DNA of 64,000 nt, taken from NCBI RefSeq assembly GCF_003129565.1, contig NZ_QETF01000003.1, positions 62,001 through 126,000 of the forward strand, given 5' to 3'. Positions within the stretch are counted from its first letter, which is position 1; every line of letters starts with the position of its first letter. The stretch is from Salibaculum griseiflavum. GTDB taxonomy: Bacteria > Pseudomonadota > Alphaproteobacteria > Rhodobacterales > Rhodobacteraceae. The notes beneath the pieces are model-generated. The model worked only from the letters and a program-made list of their open reading frames with translations. It ran no database searches and was not told where the DNA came from. Position numbers and translations under genes: made by a program. Of the stretch, positions 45,545-55,685 are shown piece after piece.

Positions 45545-46353
45545 CCGAGCGTTTGCATCGCCTGTCGGGCCACGTCCACCTGGTCGCTGTCCGGGAAGCG
45601 CACCGACACTTCACCCAGGGTGATGCAGGCATCCTGCTGCTGCCCAAGTGCCCCCAACGTCGTGCCCAGCCGCGTCAGCGCCTCGGGCGCAACGGGGCCT
45701 TCAGGCGCGGCGGAAAAGCTTTCGAGATAACCGCGCGCTGCATTCGTCGTCTCGCCCAGCTGTTCATGGGCCTGACCGCGCAGCAAGTGCACCTGGGCCG
45801 CGACGGGAGAGCCGGGATAGGTCTCACTGAAACTGGCCAGCAGATCGGCGGCGGTCTGGAAATCGCCTTCGTTCATGGCGGCCTGGGCACGCTCGTAATC
45901 CTCGCGCTCGGCGACGGCGAGGGCCGGACCAGCCGAAGGCTCGGCCGGGGCGGGGCCGACAGGGGCGGCTGCATCACCGCCCAAGGTCGGTGTGCTGCCG
46001 AGATTGCCGATATCGCAGCCCGGCTCCAGCTCGCAGAGGCGGAATTCCAGATCACCGACCCGGTTGGTTCCGTCGCTGACCACCCGGTCGATGCGAAACT
46101 CAAGCTGTTCGGTCTTGGCCGTCAGGCGGGTCAGCTCTGCCTCAATCGCGTTCAGACGGTCGAGGGGTGTCGCCCCTGCAACCCCCTGCGTCCCCTGCCC
46201 GCTGGCCGTCAGTTCCTGCCGCAGAGATTGCAGATCGGTGTAGAGTGCGGACAGTTCGGACCGGATATCGGCGAGCGTCTCGTCCTCTTGCGCCCCGGCC
46301 GAACCCGACAGGGCGAGGGCCAGACCCGCGGAAACAAGCAACTTGCGCAGCAT
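45535..46353 (-). CDS. cpoB: cell division coordinator CpoB (YbgF)
   Basis: Periplasmic TPR protein linking the Tol-Pal system to peptidoglycan synthesis at division. The 272-residue protein has a signal peptide (MLRKLLVSAGLALALSGSAG with AQ cleavage), an N-terminal coiled-coil-like segment (LADIRSELSALYTDLQSLRQ, LNAIEAELTRLTAKTEQLEF), a Pro/Ala linker, and three C-terminal TPRs (YERAQAAMNEGDFQTAADLL etc.). The ATG at 46353 is used; a GTG two codons earlier is in frame. It is directly downstream of pal. Confidence 0.93.
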   Translation of the reverse strand: MLRKLLVSAGLALALSGSAGAQEDETLADIRSELSALYTDLQSLRQELTASGQGTQGVAGATPLDRLNAIEAELTRLTAKTEQLEFRIDRVVSDGTNRVGDLEFRLCELEPGCDIGNLGSTPTLGGDAAAPVGPAPAEPSAGPALAVAEREDYERAQAAMNEGDFQTAADLLASFSETYPGSPVAAQVHLLRGQAHEQLGETTNAARGYLESFSAAPEGPVAPEALTRLGTTLGALGQQQDACITLGEVSVRFPDSDQVDVARQAMQTLGCS

Positions 46354-46378
46354 GGTCACCCCCTGCCCCTTTTTCCGA

Positions 46379-46897
46379 TCAGCTCGTCACGCCGATCGAG
46401 ATCACGGTCACGGCGCGGCGGTTCTGCGAATAGCAGCTTTCATCGGAACAGACCGCGAGCGGACGTTCCTTACCGTAGCTGACGGTTCGGATGCGGTTGG
46501 CCGCGACGCCTTGCGACACGAGGTAGTCGCGCACCGCATTGGCCCGGCGCGCGCCCAGCGCGAGGTTGTATTCGCGGGTGCCCTGTTCGTCGGCATGGCC
46601 CTCGATCACCGCAAGGTAGTCGGAATTGGTCATCAGCCACTGGGCCTGGCCAGCCAGAACCGATTGCGCCTGCGGGCTGAGGGTGGACTGGTCCACCGCG
46701 AACAGCACGCGATCACCGATCGTCTGGTTGAAGTATTCCGGGCTGTCGGGATTGCCCGCGGCACCCAGCCCAGTCTGGCCGATCCCGGCCTGGTCATTGA
46801 GGTTTACCGCGTCGGGATTGTCGAAACGGTCGGCATTGGTGCAGGCGCTCAGCGCCAGGGCACCGATAAGTAAGGCCGCCTTGAGTGCGTGGGTCAT
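46379..46897 (-). CDS. pal: peptidoglycan-associated lipoprotein Pal
   Basis: Outer-membrane lipoprotein that anchors the envelope at the division site with TolAB. The protein starts MTHALKAALLIGALALSACT, with the lipobox Cys at residue 19, and has the OmpA domain (VIEGHADEQGTREYNLALGA, RRANAVRDYLVSQGV, SYGKERPLAVCSDESCYSQN, RRAVTV). The ATG at 46897 is chosen because it gives the lipoprotein signal. It lies between tolB and cpoB. Confidence 0.96.
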   Translation of the reverse strand: MTHALKAALLIGALALSACTNADRFDNPDAVNLNDQAGIGQTGLGAAGNPDSPEYFNQTIGDRVLFAVDQSTLSPQAQSVLAGQAQWLMTNSDYLAVIEGHADEQGTREYNLALGARRANAVRDYLVSQGVAANRIRTVSYGKERPLAVCSDESCYSQNRRAVTVISIGVTS

Positions 46898-46977
46898 GAA
46901 TTCGGTCCTGTCATTCTTGGTTATGCTCGTTGCGGTCAGCATAGCATGGCGCGCGGGTCATAGGAATCACCAAAACG

Positions 46978-48291
46978 TCAGCGTTGCAGCGGCCCCCAGG
47001 ATGGATCCGAGGCACCGGCGGGCGTGGATACGCGCTGGAGGTTGCGCCCGGTTATATCGACCGAGAACAGGCTGGATGTGCCCCCGGCGCCCTGGGTCTC
47101 GCGGCTGAACATGATGACACGGCCGTTGGGCGCCCAGGTCGGCCCCTCGTCGAGGAACGAGGCGGTCAGCAGGCGTTCCTGGCTGCCATCGGTGCGCATG
47201 ACGCCGATGTGGAATCGTCCGGCATTCTGCTTGGTGAAGGCGATCAGGTCTCCGCGCGGCGACCAGACCGGAGTGCCGTAGCGCCCTTCTCCAAAGGAAA
47301 TCCGCCGCGCCTCACCGCCATTCGCACTCATGATATAAAGCTGTTGGGTGCCGGACCGGTCGCTTTCAAAAACGATCTGGCTGCCATCGGGACTGAAGGA
47401 GGGCGCGGTCTCGATCGAAGGCGCGCTGGTCAGGCGGGTATGCTGGCCGGAGCGCAGGTCGGTGCGCCAGATATCGGTATTGCCGCCATTGGCCAGGCTG
47501 TAGATCACCTGCTGTCCGTCGCGGCTGAAACGGGGACTGAAGGCCATCTCGCCCTGCTGGGTGGTCAGTTGCTGACGCCCCACGGTGGACACGTCCAGCA
47601 CATTGATGCGCGGAAACCCGCTTTCGTAGCTGGTATAGAGCACCCGGTCGCCGTTGGGGCTGAACCGCGGAGCCAGCACAATGGTGCTGCTGTCCGTCAG
47701 GTATTGCACGTTGGCACCGTCGTAATCCATCACCGCCAGGCGCTTGGCGCGGTTGTCCTTGGGGCCGGTCTCGGCCACGAACACCACGCGGCTGTCGAAA
47801 TAGCCCGCCTCGCCGGTGATCCGGGAATAGACCGCGTCGGCCACCTTGTGCGCCATCCGGCGCCAGCCGTCCGTGGTGCCGGTGAATTGCAGGCCCTCGC
47901 CCATCTCGGAACCCGAGAAGACGTCATAAACCCGGAACTTCACACTGACCTGGCTCCCGGTGACCGCCACCGCGCCCCGGATCAGCGCCTGCGCGTTGAT
48001 TGCCCGCCAATCGGCAAAGGCGACAGGGTCGGAAAAACTGGCCGGGGTGGAAATGAAGGCGGAACGCGGGATCTGCCGGAACAGCCCGGTTCCCATCAGG
48101 TCCTGTGCCACAACCTGCGTGATACTTCCGGCGACCTGCTCGCTGCCTGCGGTTTCGGCGTGGAACCCCGGCAGGGCGAAGGGCAGAGGCTCGATCACGC
48201 CATCGGTGAGCTCCAGCCGCAGCGGATCTTGCGCATGGGCCACCGTGGCGAAAAGCACCGCCAACAGGAAGGTCAGGAACCGGATCATCAT
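46978..48291 (-). CDS. tolB: Tol-Pal system periplasmic protein TolB
   Basis: Periplasmic beta-propeller that binds Pal and receives signal from TolA. The 437-residue protein has a signal peptide ([20 protein letters not shown]), an N-terminal alpha/beta domain (residues ~22-150) and WD/TolB-type repeats such as [40 protein letters not shown] and [25 protein letters not shown] is five bases before the ATG. It is flanked by tolA and pal. Confidence 0.96.
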   Translation of the reverse strand: MMIRFLTFLLAVLFATVAHAQDPLRLELTDGVIEPLPFALPGFHAETAGSEQVAGSITQVVAQDLMGTGLFRQIPRSAFISTPASFSDPVAFADWRAINAQALIRGAVAVTGSQVSVKFRVYDVFSGSEMGEGLQFTGTTDGWRRMAHKVADAVYSRITGEAGYFDSRVVFVAETGPKDNRAKRLAVMDYDGANVQYLTDSSTIVLAPRFSPNGDRVLYTSYESGFPRINVLDVSTVGRQQLTTQQGEMAFSPRFSRDGQQVIYSLANGGNTDIWRTDLRSGQHTRLTSAPSIETAPSFSPDGSQIVFESDRSGTQQLYIMSANGGEARRISFGEGRYGTPVWSPRGDLIAFTKQNAGRFHIGVMRTDGSQERLLTASFLDEGPTWAPNGRVIMFSRETQGAGGTSSLFSVDITGRNLQRVSTPAGASDPSWGPLQR

Positions 48292-48394
48292 ATCGTCTCC
48301 ATTCTCTCAGGATCGGCCGTCAGTGCAATAGCGGCATGACAGACGCGGTGTCGGGGGGAAAAACTCCGCCGACCGCGCAGGATGCTTGGCGCCC

Positions 48395-49510
48395 CTACCA
48401 TGACTGCATGTTCTCGGGGTTGAAGGTCAGTTCCACGTCGCGCCATTGGTCGTACTTGTCGGCGGGCAGGTCATAGCCGGAACGTCCACCATCGTTCTGG
48501 CAGCGCACCAGCGCCGAACGGGCCATGCGGTAGGCCACATCGGCATCGGACTGACTGCCACCCTCGAAGCTCAACATCCGGATGGACCCGGTATCGACCC
48601 GGCCATCCTCGGTCATCGAGAAGGCAACCGTCACCTTGGTCTGCATCGCCCCGGTCGAGGCGCTGCCGACGTTCCAGCAATTGCCGATCTGGCGCAGGAA
48701 GCTGGTCTTGGCGGCATCCGACAGGTCGCCGCCCGCCACCCCGGCGGTCGGTTGCGGCGGGGCCTCCGCCGCGGCCTCGGCCACGGCCTGGGCGACCGCA
48801 TCCTCGGTCGGTGTGTCGGTCTCGGCGGTCTCGGTCGGCTGCGGCGCGGGACGGTTGGGCCGGGCCTGCGGACGAAGGCTGACCTCGGGTGCGCCCGAGG
48901 GCGTTTCGGCCTCGGTCACGATCTCTGGGGCCGCTTCCTCGGGGGCGGTGGTCTGGTCGACCTCTTCCACGGCCACGTCCTGCGCGGCCTCGTCCGAAGT
49001 GGCTTCGGCCACCTGGTCGTCGATCTGGGCATCGGGCTCCGGGGGCGCGACAGGTTCCGGCGCGATCCGGTCCGAGGGGCGTGGCACGGGGCGGGGGCTG
49101 TCATCCAGCTCGGTCGCAGGTGGCGGCGCAGGCTCGGCCACGATCTCGGGCAGGTCGGGCACCGTATCCGTCACCTGTGCCTCGGGTGTGTCAAGTTCCG
49201 GCGGCACTGGGGCCTCTTCGAGATCGGGCGTTTCGACCGGCGCGGGGGCATCCTCCACTTGCGGCGCGCTGTCCTCCTGCGGCGCGGGCGGCTCTTCGGG
49301 GTCGATCTCGGGCGGCGTCGGGGCCGCCACGTCTGCGGTCGGGGCATCGGGTTGCCCTGCCCGCATCATCGCCTCGAACTCGTCACCAGAGACGACGGAC
49401 ACCTCGGTCACCTGCATATCCAGCGGCTCGGACTCCAGCCCCCATCCGGCCAGCAGCCAGAGGACCAGCACCGCATGCCCCGCACCCGATATGTAGGTTC
49501 CAACACTCAT
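48395..49510 (-). CDS. tolA: TolA energy-transducing protein
   Basis: Spans the periplasm between TolQR and Pal/TolB. The 371-residue protein has an N-terminal membrane anchor (YISGAGHAVLVLWLLAGWGL) and a long low-complexity middle rich in Pro, Glu, Asp, Val and Ala (for example PTPPEIDPEEPPAPQEDSAP), not the Ala/Lys-rich helix of enterobacterial TolA. The C-terminal domain is about 110 residues (FLRQIGNCWNVGSASTGAMQ, KVTVAFSMTEDGRVDTGSIR). It lies 12 bases after tolR. Confidence 0.92.
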   Translation of the reverse strand: MSVGTYISGAGHAVLVLWLLAGWGLESEPLDMQVTEVSVVSGDEFEAMMRAGQPDAPTADVAAPTPPEIDPEEPPAPQEDSAPQVEDAPAPVETPDLEEAPVPPELDTPEAQVTDTVPDLPEIVAEPAPPPATELDDSPRPVPRPSDRIAPEPVAPPEPDAQIDDQVAEATSDEAAQDVAVEEVDQTTAPEEAAPEIVTEAETPSGAPEVSLRPQARPNRPAPQPTETAETDTPTEDAVAQAVAEAAAEAPPQPTAGVAGGDLSDAAKTSFLRQIGNCWNVGSASTGAMQTKVTVAFSMTEDGRVDTGSIRMLSFEGGSQSDADVAYRMARSALVRCQNDGGRSGYDLPADKYDQWRDVELTFNPENMQSW

Positions 49511-49522
49511 GTTGCCCGTGGC

Positions 49523-50002
49523 CTAGCCGTCCGCATCATCCAGGGCGGGGCCGCCGCTATCGGTAACCAGCGAGATGTTGGTGATCCCGGCCGCAGTCAG
49601 CGCGCCCATGACCTGGGCCACCTGTTCATAAGGCAGGCTGCCATCGGCGCGCACGAAGACCCGGTCGCTTTCGCGTTCCGCCAGCACCCCACGCAACCGC
49701 GCCACCAATTCGCCGCGCGGCACTTCCGTGGTCATCAGCATCAGGCGGCCATCGGCGGTCAGCGTGACGGCCAGCGGCTCTTCCTGTTCGCTGGGCAAGG
49801 CCCCGGCGGCGGTGTCCGGCGTGTCCACCTCGATCCCGGCCACCATCAAGGGAGCGGACACCATGAAAATGATCAGGAGGACCAGCATCACGTCCACGAA
49901 GGGCGTGACATTGATCTCTGACATGGGCTGGCTGCGACGGGACCGGCGCCGCCCGCGGCGGCCGCCCCCTCCGTCGCCCGAATTGATGACACCCGCGCCC
50001 AT
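49523..50002 (-). CDS. tolR: Tol-Pal proton channel subunit TolR
   Basis: ExbD/TolR family protein of 159 residues. A Gly/Arg-rich N-terminus (GGGGRRGRRRSRRSQ) precedes MSEINVTPFVDVMLVLLIIF, with the conserved Asp in the transmembrane helix that conducts protons. A periplasmic domain follows (VRADGSLPYEQVAQVMGALT). It is three bases after tolQ and upstream of tolA, so it forms the TolQR motor. Confidence 0.95.
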   Translation of the reverse strand: MGAGVINSGDGGGGRRGRRRSRRSQPMSEINVTPFVDVMLVLLIIFMVSAPLMVAGIEVDTPDTAAGALPSEQEEPLAVTLTADGRLMLMTTEVPRGELVARLRGVLAERESDRVFVRADGSLPYEQVAQVMGALTAAGITNISLVTDSGGPALDDADG

Positions 50003-50005
50003 GGC

Positions 50006-50680
50006 CTAACTGTCCAACTGGCGGCTGAGGATCGTCGCAAACTCGTCGGCGAAGGCTTCGTAGCCGTTCACGATCGCGTCGCTGTCCGAACTCAGCTTGT
50101 TGTAGAAAATCACCGCCGGGATCGCGGCCAGAAGGCCAAGGCCCGTCGCCAGCAGCGCCTCGGCGATGCCCGGCGCAACAACGGCAAGGTTCGTGTTCTG
50201 CTGTTCAGCGATTTCGATGAAGGCGTTCATGATGCCCCAGACCGTGCCGAACAGCCCGATGAAGGGGGCGGTCGACCCGACGGTCGCAAGGATCGGCAGG
50301 CCCTTCTTGAGCCGTTCGGATTCCTTGGCGATGGCTACGTCCATGGATCGGTCGATCCGCGCCTGTGCCCCGGCGATCAGCCCGCCATCCTGCCGGTGGC
50401 TGCGCCGCCACTCCATCATTCCGGCGGCGAAAATGCGTTCGGACCGGCCATCTGGGCTGGTCCCGATGCGATCGAACAGCTCGTCCAGCGGGTTGCCGGA
50501 CCAGAACTGTTCGTCGAAGATGCGCGCCTCGGCCCGGGCCTTGCGATACTGGATCCACTTGTCGATGATCACCGCCCAACACCAGACGCTGGCGAGAACC
50601 AGTAGGATCATGACGAATTTCACGGTGATCGTGGCGCGGGCGAACAATGCCCACATCGTATAGTCGGATGCTGCTTCCAT
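50006..50680 (-). CDS. tolQ: Tol-Pal proton channel subunit TolQ
   Basis: ExbB/TolQ/MotA family protein of 224 residues with three membrane helices: TITVKFVMILLVLASVWCWA, a second near LPILATVGSTAPFIGLFGTV and a third LLATGLGLLAAIPAVIFYN. The TVGSTAPFIGLFGTVWGIM and GIAEALLATGLGLLAAIPAV signatures are family-typical. It is the first gene of tolQRAB-pal; the 113-base gap upstream probably holds the operon promoter or read-through from ybgC. Confidence 0.95.
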   Translation of the reverse strand: MEAASDYTMWALFARATITVKFVMILLVLASVWCWAVIIDKWIQYRKARAEARIFDEQFWSGNPLDELFDRIGTSPDGRSERIFAAGMMEWRRSHRQDGGLIAGAQARIDRSMDVAIAKESERLKKGLPILATVGSTAPFIGLFGTVWGIMNAFIEIAEQQNTNLAVVAPGIAEALLATGLGLLAAIPAVIFYNKLSSDSDAIVNGYEAFADEFATILSRQLDS

Positions 50681-50793
50681 CTGCCTGCTCGTTGTTGTCG
50701 GGCCGATTGTGGCCTCGCTTTGACGACAGGTTTAGCCGGATTTGAAGCCGAAAGCCAAGAAAACCCGACCGGGGCGCGGAAATCCGAGTGCGG

Positions 50794-51183
50794 TCAGTGC
50801 AGGTTTCGGCGGAATACCGCTGGCAGCCGCACCGGCTGACCTTCCGAGCCCAGCGCCACAAGCGTCACAAGGGCCGAGAACAGGACCACTCCATCGCGCA
50901 TCACATCCTGTTTGACCACGACTCGCACGCCGGTCATCATTTCGACGGTGGTTTCAACAATCAGCTCGTCGTCGAATTTCGCGGGCTGCATGTAGTCCGC
51001 CTCGACCCGGCGCACGGCGAACACCACGCCCTCTTCCGCCTTGAGCCGCGACTGGTCCACCCCCATCTCGCGCACCCACTCGGTGCGCGCCCGTTCGATG
51101 AATTTCAGGTAGTTGGCGTAATAGACGATCCCTGCGAGGTCGGTATCCTCGTAGTAAACGCGAATGGGCAGGCGATGTGTCAT
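50794..51183 (-). CDS. ybgC: acyl-CoA thioesterase YbgC
   Basis: Hotdog thioesterase of 129 residues, usually placed at the head of the tol operon. The active-site Asp15 is in YYEDTDLAGIVYYANYLKFI, followed by RARTEWVREMG. The ATG overlaps the stop of the upstream unknown gene (ATGA). It hydrolyses acyl-CoA or acyl-ACP thioesters; its contribution to Tol-Pal function is not settled. Confidence 0.94.
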   Translation of the reverse strand: MTHRLPIRVYYEDTDLAGIVYYANYLKFIERARTEWVREMGVDQSRLKAEEGVVFAVRRVEADYMQPAKFDDELIVETTVEMMTGVRVVVKQDVMRDGVVLFSALVTLVALGSEGQPVRLPAVFRRNLH

Positions 51184-51809
51184 TGCAGGGCCTCCATGCG
51201 GGCGGACAGGCGCAGGGCGTGAGACGCATCCTGCGCAACGGCAGGAAGCACCGGGTCATAGGCCGCCCGGATCACCCCGGCGATATCCGGGCGCAGCACC
51301 GCGACGCCATCGGCCAGCGCCAGCGGCGAGGCGTCGGTAAAGGCCCGGTCGGACCACAAAAGGATCGTCTGAACCGCCTGCGACAGCGCCAGCGTCTCAG
51401 CGGGCACCTTCATCATCTCGGTATCCATGCAGATGAAGATGAAAGAGGCCCGGATCGCGCCATCCTCGTCGAAGCGGAAAATGCGGTACTGGTTGGCATC
51501 CTGAGCGGCGAGGCGCTGAACCAGCGGCGCAAGATCGGGCACCAGCCGGTCGAGGTCCGGCACCTGCGTGAGCTCCGCCCAGTCGCGGAAGAAGAAGACC
51601 ATGACATTGGCGCCCAGTTCGGGGTCGGTCTCGGCCATCTTGTGACCCGACAGGGCGCAGACCGCCTCGAACGCGCCCTTGACCATCGACAGGGTTTCGT
51701 CCTCGACACCGAAAACGATGGGCACGATGGGCCGGCCCCAGCGGGCACACAGGAAACTGCCATCCGAACGGGTGAAAAGCGCTTCGATCTGGTCGGCTGT
51801 CAGTGCCAT
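51180..51809 (-). CDS. conserved hypothetical protein between ybgC and the arsenite permease
   Basis: A soluble 209-residue protein starting MALTADQIEALFTRSDGSFL, with a central SMVKGAFEAVCALSGHKMAE stretch, no signal peptide and no membrane helix. It is coupled to ybgC by an ATGA overlap. I do not recognise the family. AAGGA lies five bases before the ATG at 51809; another in-frame ATG at 51836 overlaps the arsenite permease stop and would add nine residues. Confidence 0.7.
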   Translation of the reverse strand: MALTADQIEALFTRSDGSFLCARWGRPIVPIVFGVEDETLSMVKGAFEAVCALSGHKMAETDPELGANVMVFFFRDWAELTQVPDLDRLVPDLAPLVQRLAAQDANQYRIFRFDEDGAIRASFIFICMDTEMMKVPAETLALSQAVQTILLWSDRAFTDASPLALADGVAVLRPDIAGVIRAAYDPVLPAVAQDASHALRLSARMEALQ

Positions 51810-51832
51810 CGGTGTCCTTGGTTCTGGGCCGG

Positions 51833-52843
51833 TCATCCGGTGAAACGGGCGCGTGTGCGGTTGGCAAAGGCGACCAGCGACAGCATCACCGGCACCTCGA
51901 CCAAAACGCCCACCACGGTCGCCAAGGCCGCGCCGGAATTCAAGCCGAAAAGGCTGATCGCGACGGCCACGGCCAGTTCGAAGAAATTCGATGTCCCGAT
52001 CAGGGCGCAGGGCGCGGCAATCCGATGCGGCACCTTGAATGCGAATGCCGCGGCATAGGCCAGGGCGAAAATGCCATAGCTTTGCAGCAGGATCGGGACC
52101 GCGATCAGCACGATCACCGCCGGTTTGTCGACGATGACCTGGCCCTGAAGGCCGAACAGGATCACCACGGTGGCGATGAGACCGATGATCGAGAAGGGCT
52201 TGATGCGGGCCTGGAAGGCCGTGATCGCATCCGGTGTGCCCAGCCTGCGGCGGGTGATCAACCCTGCCACCAATGGCAGGGCGATGAACAGCACCACCGA
52301 CAGGATCAGCGTTTCCCACGGCACAGCGATATCCGTCACACCCAGGAGCACCGCAACGATGGGCGCAAAGGCGATGACCATGATCAGGTCGTTCACGGTG
52401 ACCTGAACAAGCGTGTAGTTTTCGTCTCCGCGGGTCAGTTGAGACCAGACGAAGACCATGGCCGTGCAGGGCGCGGCCCCCAGCAGGATCAGACCAGCGA
52501 TATATTGCTGGGCATCTTCGGGCGCGATCCAGCGGGCGAAAACCACTTCGAAGAACAGGACCGCCAACGCGGCCATGGTGAAGGGTTTGACAAGCCAGTT
52601 GACAGCAAGCGTAATCAGCAGCCCCCGCGGCTGGCGTGCGACCTGCCCCAGAGAGGCCGGGTCGACGCCCACCATCATCGGGTAGACCATTGCCCAGATC
52701 AGCACCGCCACGACGAGGTTGACGCTGGCGAATTCCGCGGCCGCGATGGCATTCACCAGCGGCGGGGCGACATTTCCGATGACGATCCCCAGGATGATCG
52801 CACCGGCGATCCAGACCGACAGATACCTTTCGAAAACGCCCAT
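51833..52843 (-). CDS. ACR3 family arsenite efflux permease
   Basis: Inner-membrane arsenite exporter of 336 residues with about ten helices. Family patterns are [58 protein letters not shown] (with the conserved Cys) and [20 protein letters not shown]. There is no arsR or arsenate reductase gene in the window, so it is not in a standard ars operon. It is upstream of the unknown gene and ybgC on the minus strand. Confidence 0.92.
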   Translation of the reverse strand: MGVFERYLSVWIAGAIILGIVIGNVAPPLVNAIAAAEFASVNLVVAVLIWAMVYPMMVGVDPASLGQVARQPRGLLITLAVNWLVKPFTMAALAVLFFEVVFARWIAPEDAQQYIAGLILLGAAPCTAMVFVWSQLTRGDENYTLVQVTVNDLIMVIAFAPIVAVLLGVTDIAVPWETLILSVVLFIALPLVAGLITRRRLGTPDAITAFQARIKPFSIIGLIATVVILFGLQGQVIVDKPAVIVLIAVPILLQSYGIFALAYAAAFAFKVPHRIAAPCALIGTSNFFELAVAVAISLFGLNSGAALATVVGVLVEVPVMLSLVAFANRTRARFTG

Positions 52844-52916
52844 GCACGCCCCCCTTCATTTACGCGCGTTTTGCGCCAGATGCCTGGGCAATGCAACGCA
52901 AGTGACCAAAGCGCTG

Positions 52917-53939
52917 TCAGGTTTTGAAAAGGTCGGATTGGTCTCTGGGTGCCTCAAGGCCGAGATGACCCCATGCCGCCTGCGCCAGCATCCGCCCCCG
53001 CGGGGTGCGCTGGATCAGGCCCTGCTGCAAGAGGTAGGGCTCGATCACCTCTTCCAGCGCATCGCGGCTTTCGGACAGCGCCGCCGACAGCGTTTCGATC
53101 CCGACCGGGCCGCCGCCATAGCTTTCCGCGATCAGGGACAGGTAGCGCCGGTCGGCGCCGTCCAAACCAAGATGATCAACGCCTAGCCGGGTCAGCGCCC
53201 GATCCGCGATCTCCTGCGTGACGGTGCCATCGCCCTCGACCACGGCGAAATCCACCACCCGCCGCAATAGCCTTCCGGCGATGCGGGGCGTGCCCCGGGC
53301 GCGGCGCGCAATCTCTTGCGCGCCACCATCCGTGGCCGGCGCCCCCATCAGCCGCGCACCGCGGGTGACGATCTCGTGCAGTTCCTCGGTCGTGTAGAAT
53401 TGCAGGCGTGTGGGAATGCCGAAACGATCACGCAGCGGCGTGGTCAGAAGCCCCATGCGCGTGGTGGCCCCGATCAGCGTGAAGGGCTGCAATTCGATCC
53501 GCACGGTGCGGGCCGCCGGGCCTTCGCCGATGACAAGATCCAGCTCGAAATCCTCCAGCGCGGGATACAGCACCTCTTCGACCGCCGGGTTGAGGCGGTG
53601 GATCTCGTCGATGAACAGCACGTCGCGCGGTTCGAGATTGGTCAGGATCGCGGCAAGGTCGCCAGCCTTGGCCAGAACCGGGCCCGAAGTCATGCGGAAC
53701 CCGACGCCCAGCTCCTTGGCCATGATCTGTGCCAGCGTCGTCTTGCCCAGACCGGGGGGGCCGTGGAACAGGGTGTGGTCCATCGCCTCGCCCCGGCGCT
53801 TTGCGCTCTCGATGAAGACGCGCAGATTGGCGCGGGCCTCGGCCTGGCCGATGAACTCGTCCAGAAGCTGCGGCCGGAGGGCCCGGTCGGCATCCTCGGG
53901 CTGGCGATCGGGGCGAAGGGTGGGATCGGGCTCTGCCAT
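52917..53939 (-). CDS. ruvB: Holliday junction helicase RuvB
   Basis: Hexameric branch-migration motor of 340 residues. Walker A is [20 protein letters not shown], Walker [21 protein letters not shown], and the sensor region [19 protein letters not shown]; a C-terminal winged helix ([20 protein letters not shown]) follows. It works with RuvA and RuvC, whose genes stand directly upstream. The C-terminus ends DLFKT. Confidence 0.97.
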   Translation of the reverse strand: MAEPDPTLRPDRQPEDADRALRPQLLDEFIGQAEARANLRVFIESAKRRGEAMDHTLFHGPPGLGKTTLAQIMAKELGVGFRMTSGPVLAKAGDLAAILTNLEPRDVLFIDEIHRLNPAVEEVLYPALEDFELDLVIGEGPAARTVRIELQPFTLIGATTRMGLLTTPLRDRFGIPTRLQFYTTEELHEIVTRGARLMGAPATDGGAQEIARRARGTPRIAGRLLRRVVDFAVVEGDGTVTQEIADRALTRLGVDHLGLDGADRRYLSLIAESYGGGPVGIETLSAALSESRDALEEVIEPYLLQQGLIQRTPRGRMLAQAAWGHLGLEAPRDQSDLFKT

Positions 53940-53951
53940 GCTATGCGCCTC

Positions 53952-54623
53952 TTACCCTTTCGGCGCCAGCAGCTTCAATGCCGCCTTGATCAGGGCGCCG
54001 GTATCCGCGCCGGGATCGTCTCCAAGGGCCTGTGCGACGGCACTGGCGGCCTCGGAGGGGCCATAGCCGAGATTGGTCAGCGCCGACAGCGCCTCGGACT
54101 GCGCCGCGCCATCGGAGGCGGGCGCGGTATGCGGCGCAGCGGGTTCGATCACCGGCTCGTCCTCGATCGCCCCGGTTTCGGCGGAGCCACTGATCGGGGC
54201 GGCTGCCCCCATCGCCATGACGGTCGGCGCCTTGTCCTTCAATTCGAGAATGACTTTCTTGGCGGTTTTCGGCCCCACCCCCTTGGCCGAGGCCACGGCG
54301 GCCCAATCGCCAAGAGCAATCGCCCGGCTTACACCATCCGGCCCAAGCGCGCCAAGAATGGCCATCGACGCCTTGGCACCGATCCCCTGCACCCCCATCA
54401 GCAGGCGGTGCCATTCCTTTTCCACCAGCGAGGTGAACCCGAACAGCTGCAACAGATCCTCGCGCACCAGCAGGTCGGTATAGAGGGCGACCGCCTCGCC
54501 CGTGCCGGGCAGCGCGGCCATGGTCCGGTCCGACACGAAGACGACATAGCCCACACCGCGCACGTCGATCAGCACATGATCGGCGGCACGATATTCCAGC
54601 CGTCCGGCAAGCCGCCCGATCAT
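53952..54623 (-). CDS. ruvA: Holliday junction DNA-binding protein RuvA
   Basis: Tetramer that holds the Holliday junction for RuvB. The 223-residue protein has domain [21 protein letters not shown], the helix-hairpin-helix region [20 protein letters not shown] and [19 protein letters not shown], and a C-terminal RuvB-binding domain ([20 protein letters not shown]). The acidic linker of about 50 residues is moderately long. The ATG overlaps the ruvC stop (ATGA). Confidence 0.97.
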   Translation of the reverse strand: MIGRLAGRLEYRAADHVLIDVRGVGYVVFVSDRTMAALPGTGEAVALYTDLLVREDLLQLFGFTSLVEKEWHRLLMGVQGIGAKASMAILGALGPDGVSRAIALGDWAAVASAKGVGPKTAKKVILELKDKAPTVMAMGAAAPISGSAETGAIEDEPVIEPAAPHTAPASDGAAQSEALSALTNLGYGPSEAASAVAQALGDDPGADTGALIKAALKLLAPKG

Positions 54624-55126
54624 GCCGAGGCCCGTTCAACGGCGCGCGACAAGTGGCCAGCGGATTGCAGGTGATGGGAATGACAGATGGCGATCGCCAG
54701 TGCATCGGCCGCGTCCGGCCCGGCCAGGTCGACACCCGGCAATTGCAGGCGCACCATATGGGCGATCTGCGCCTTGTCCGCGTGGCCTACGCCAACCACG
54801 GCCTTCTTTACCGCGTTGGGCGCATATTCGCCCACGGCCAGCCCCGCGCGCGCCGCAACCAGAACGGCAACGCCCCGGGCCTGACCCAGCTTCAGCGTTC
54901 CGGCGCCGTCCTTGTTCACGAAGGTCTGTTCAACGGCGGCCACGTCTGGCGCATGAATGTCCATGATTTCCTGTAGCTGGTCATGCAGGGTGACAAGCCG
55001 TGCCGCCAGGTCCGGTCCGGCCGATTTGCAGATGCCGTTGGCCACGTGGGAAAGGCGCGATCCCGTCACGTCGATCAGGCCCCACCCCATGTTCCGCAAT
55101 CCCGGATCTATGCCCAATACCCGCAT
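54620..55126 (-). CDS. ruvC: Holliday junction resolvase RuvC
   Basis: Endonuclease that cleaves Holliday junctions. The 168-residue protein starts [20 protein letters not shown] with catalytic Asp7 and has the second acidic residue in [20 protein letters not shown] and the C-terminal pair in [16 protein letters not shown]. The ATG at 55126 gives this standard start. It is the first gene of ruvCAB. Confidence 0.97.
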   Translation of the reverse strand: MRVLGIDPGLRNMGWGLIDVTGSRLSHVANGICKSAGPDLAARLVTLHDQLQEIMDIHAPDVAAVEQTFVNKDGAGTLKLGQARGVAVLVAARAGLAVGEYAPNAVKKAVVGVGHADKAQIAHMVRLQLPGVDLAGPDAADALAIAICHSHHLQSAGHLSRAVERASA

Positions 55127-55467
55127 CTGCGCCTCGTCCTCGCCCGTTATATTGCTGTTTTGCAACAGCCCTAGCACAAAAGGCGAACATTGGCCAAGGC
55201 GCAATGCAATGTCCGAAAACGACACCGCCCTGTTCAGATCACGACAGATTGCCGGAATCCGGTTCGTTTTCGCCACTCCGAGGTCTGAAAACGACTTCTA
55301 CAGAGCTGTAATTTACCATTATTTTTCATCGACTTATCCATCAATTCCGCCATGCAGAAAATGCATGAAAGCCATGCGAAAAAAGCTCTGGTGAAAGATA
55401 ACGGTCATCCCTACCTGCGGGTCAGAAAGACACACGGCGCCCGCCCATTTCCGAAGGAGTTCCCCCA
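55127..55467. other. intergenic region with repeated GAAAACGA motifs
   Basis: This 341-base gap between divergent ruvC and the DUF1127 gene has no credible gene. It contains GTCCGAAAACGAC (55211-55223), a close copy GTCTGAAAACGAC (55283-55295) and an inverted arm TCGTTTTC (55264-55271). The downstream half (55300-55400) is A/T-rich and probably carries the DUF1127 promoter. The exact 13-mer also appears inverted at 58871-58883. Confidence 0.5.
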
Positions 55468-55662
55468 ATGGCCGCCATCGACATGATCCGCCCGCTCAAC
55501 GGTTCCGGCTTTTCCATCGCCCGCATTTTCGGTGCGATCGCCAGCTGGAACGACGCCCGCGTCACCCGCAAGGCCCTGTCCAAGCTCAGCGCCCGTGAAC
55601 TGGACGATATCGGCCTGAACCCCGGTGACATCGACCAGATCGCAGCGCGCAGCTACCGCTGA
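55468..55662 (+). CDS. DUF1127-domain miniprotein
   Basis: A 64-residue protein whose C-terminal part (RKALSKLSARELDDIGLNPG followed by DIDQIAARSYR) is the DUF1127/YjiS motif. Small DUF1127 proteins are common in alphaproteobacteria and some influence RNA turnover and phosphate or stress physiology. AAGGAG lies before the ATG. The gene is monocistronic, with an A/T-rich upstream region and a strong terminator, consistent with high expression. Confidence 0.92.
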   Translation: MAAIDMIRPLNGSGFSIARIFGAIASWNDARVTRKALSKLSARELDDIGLNPGDIDQIAARSYR

Positions 55663-55685
55663 GCCGAAGCAGGCAGAAAACCCAG

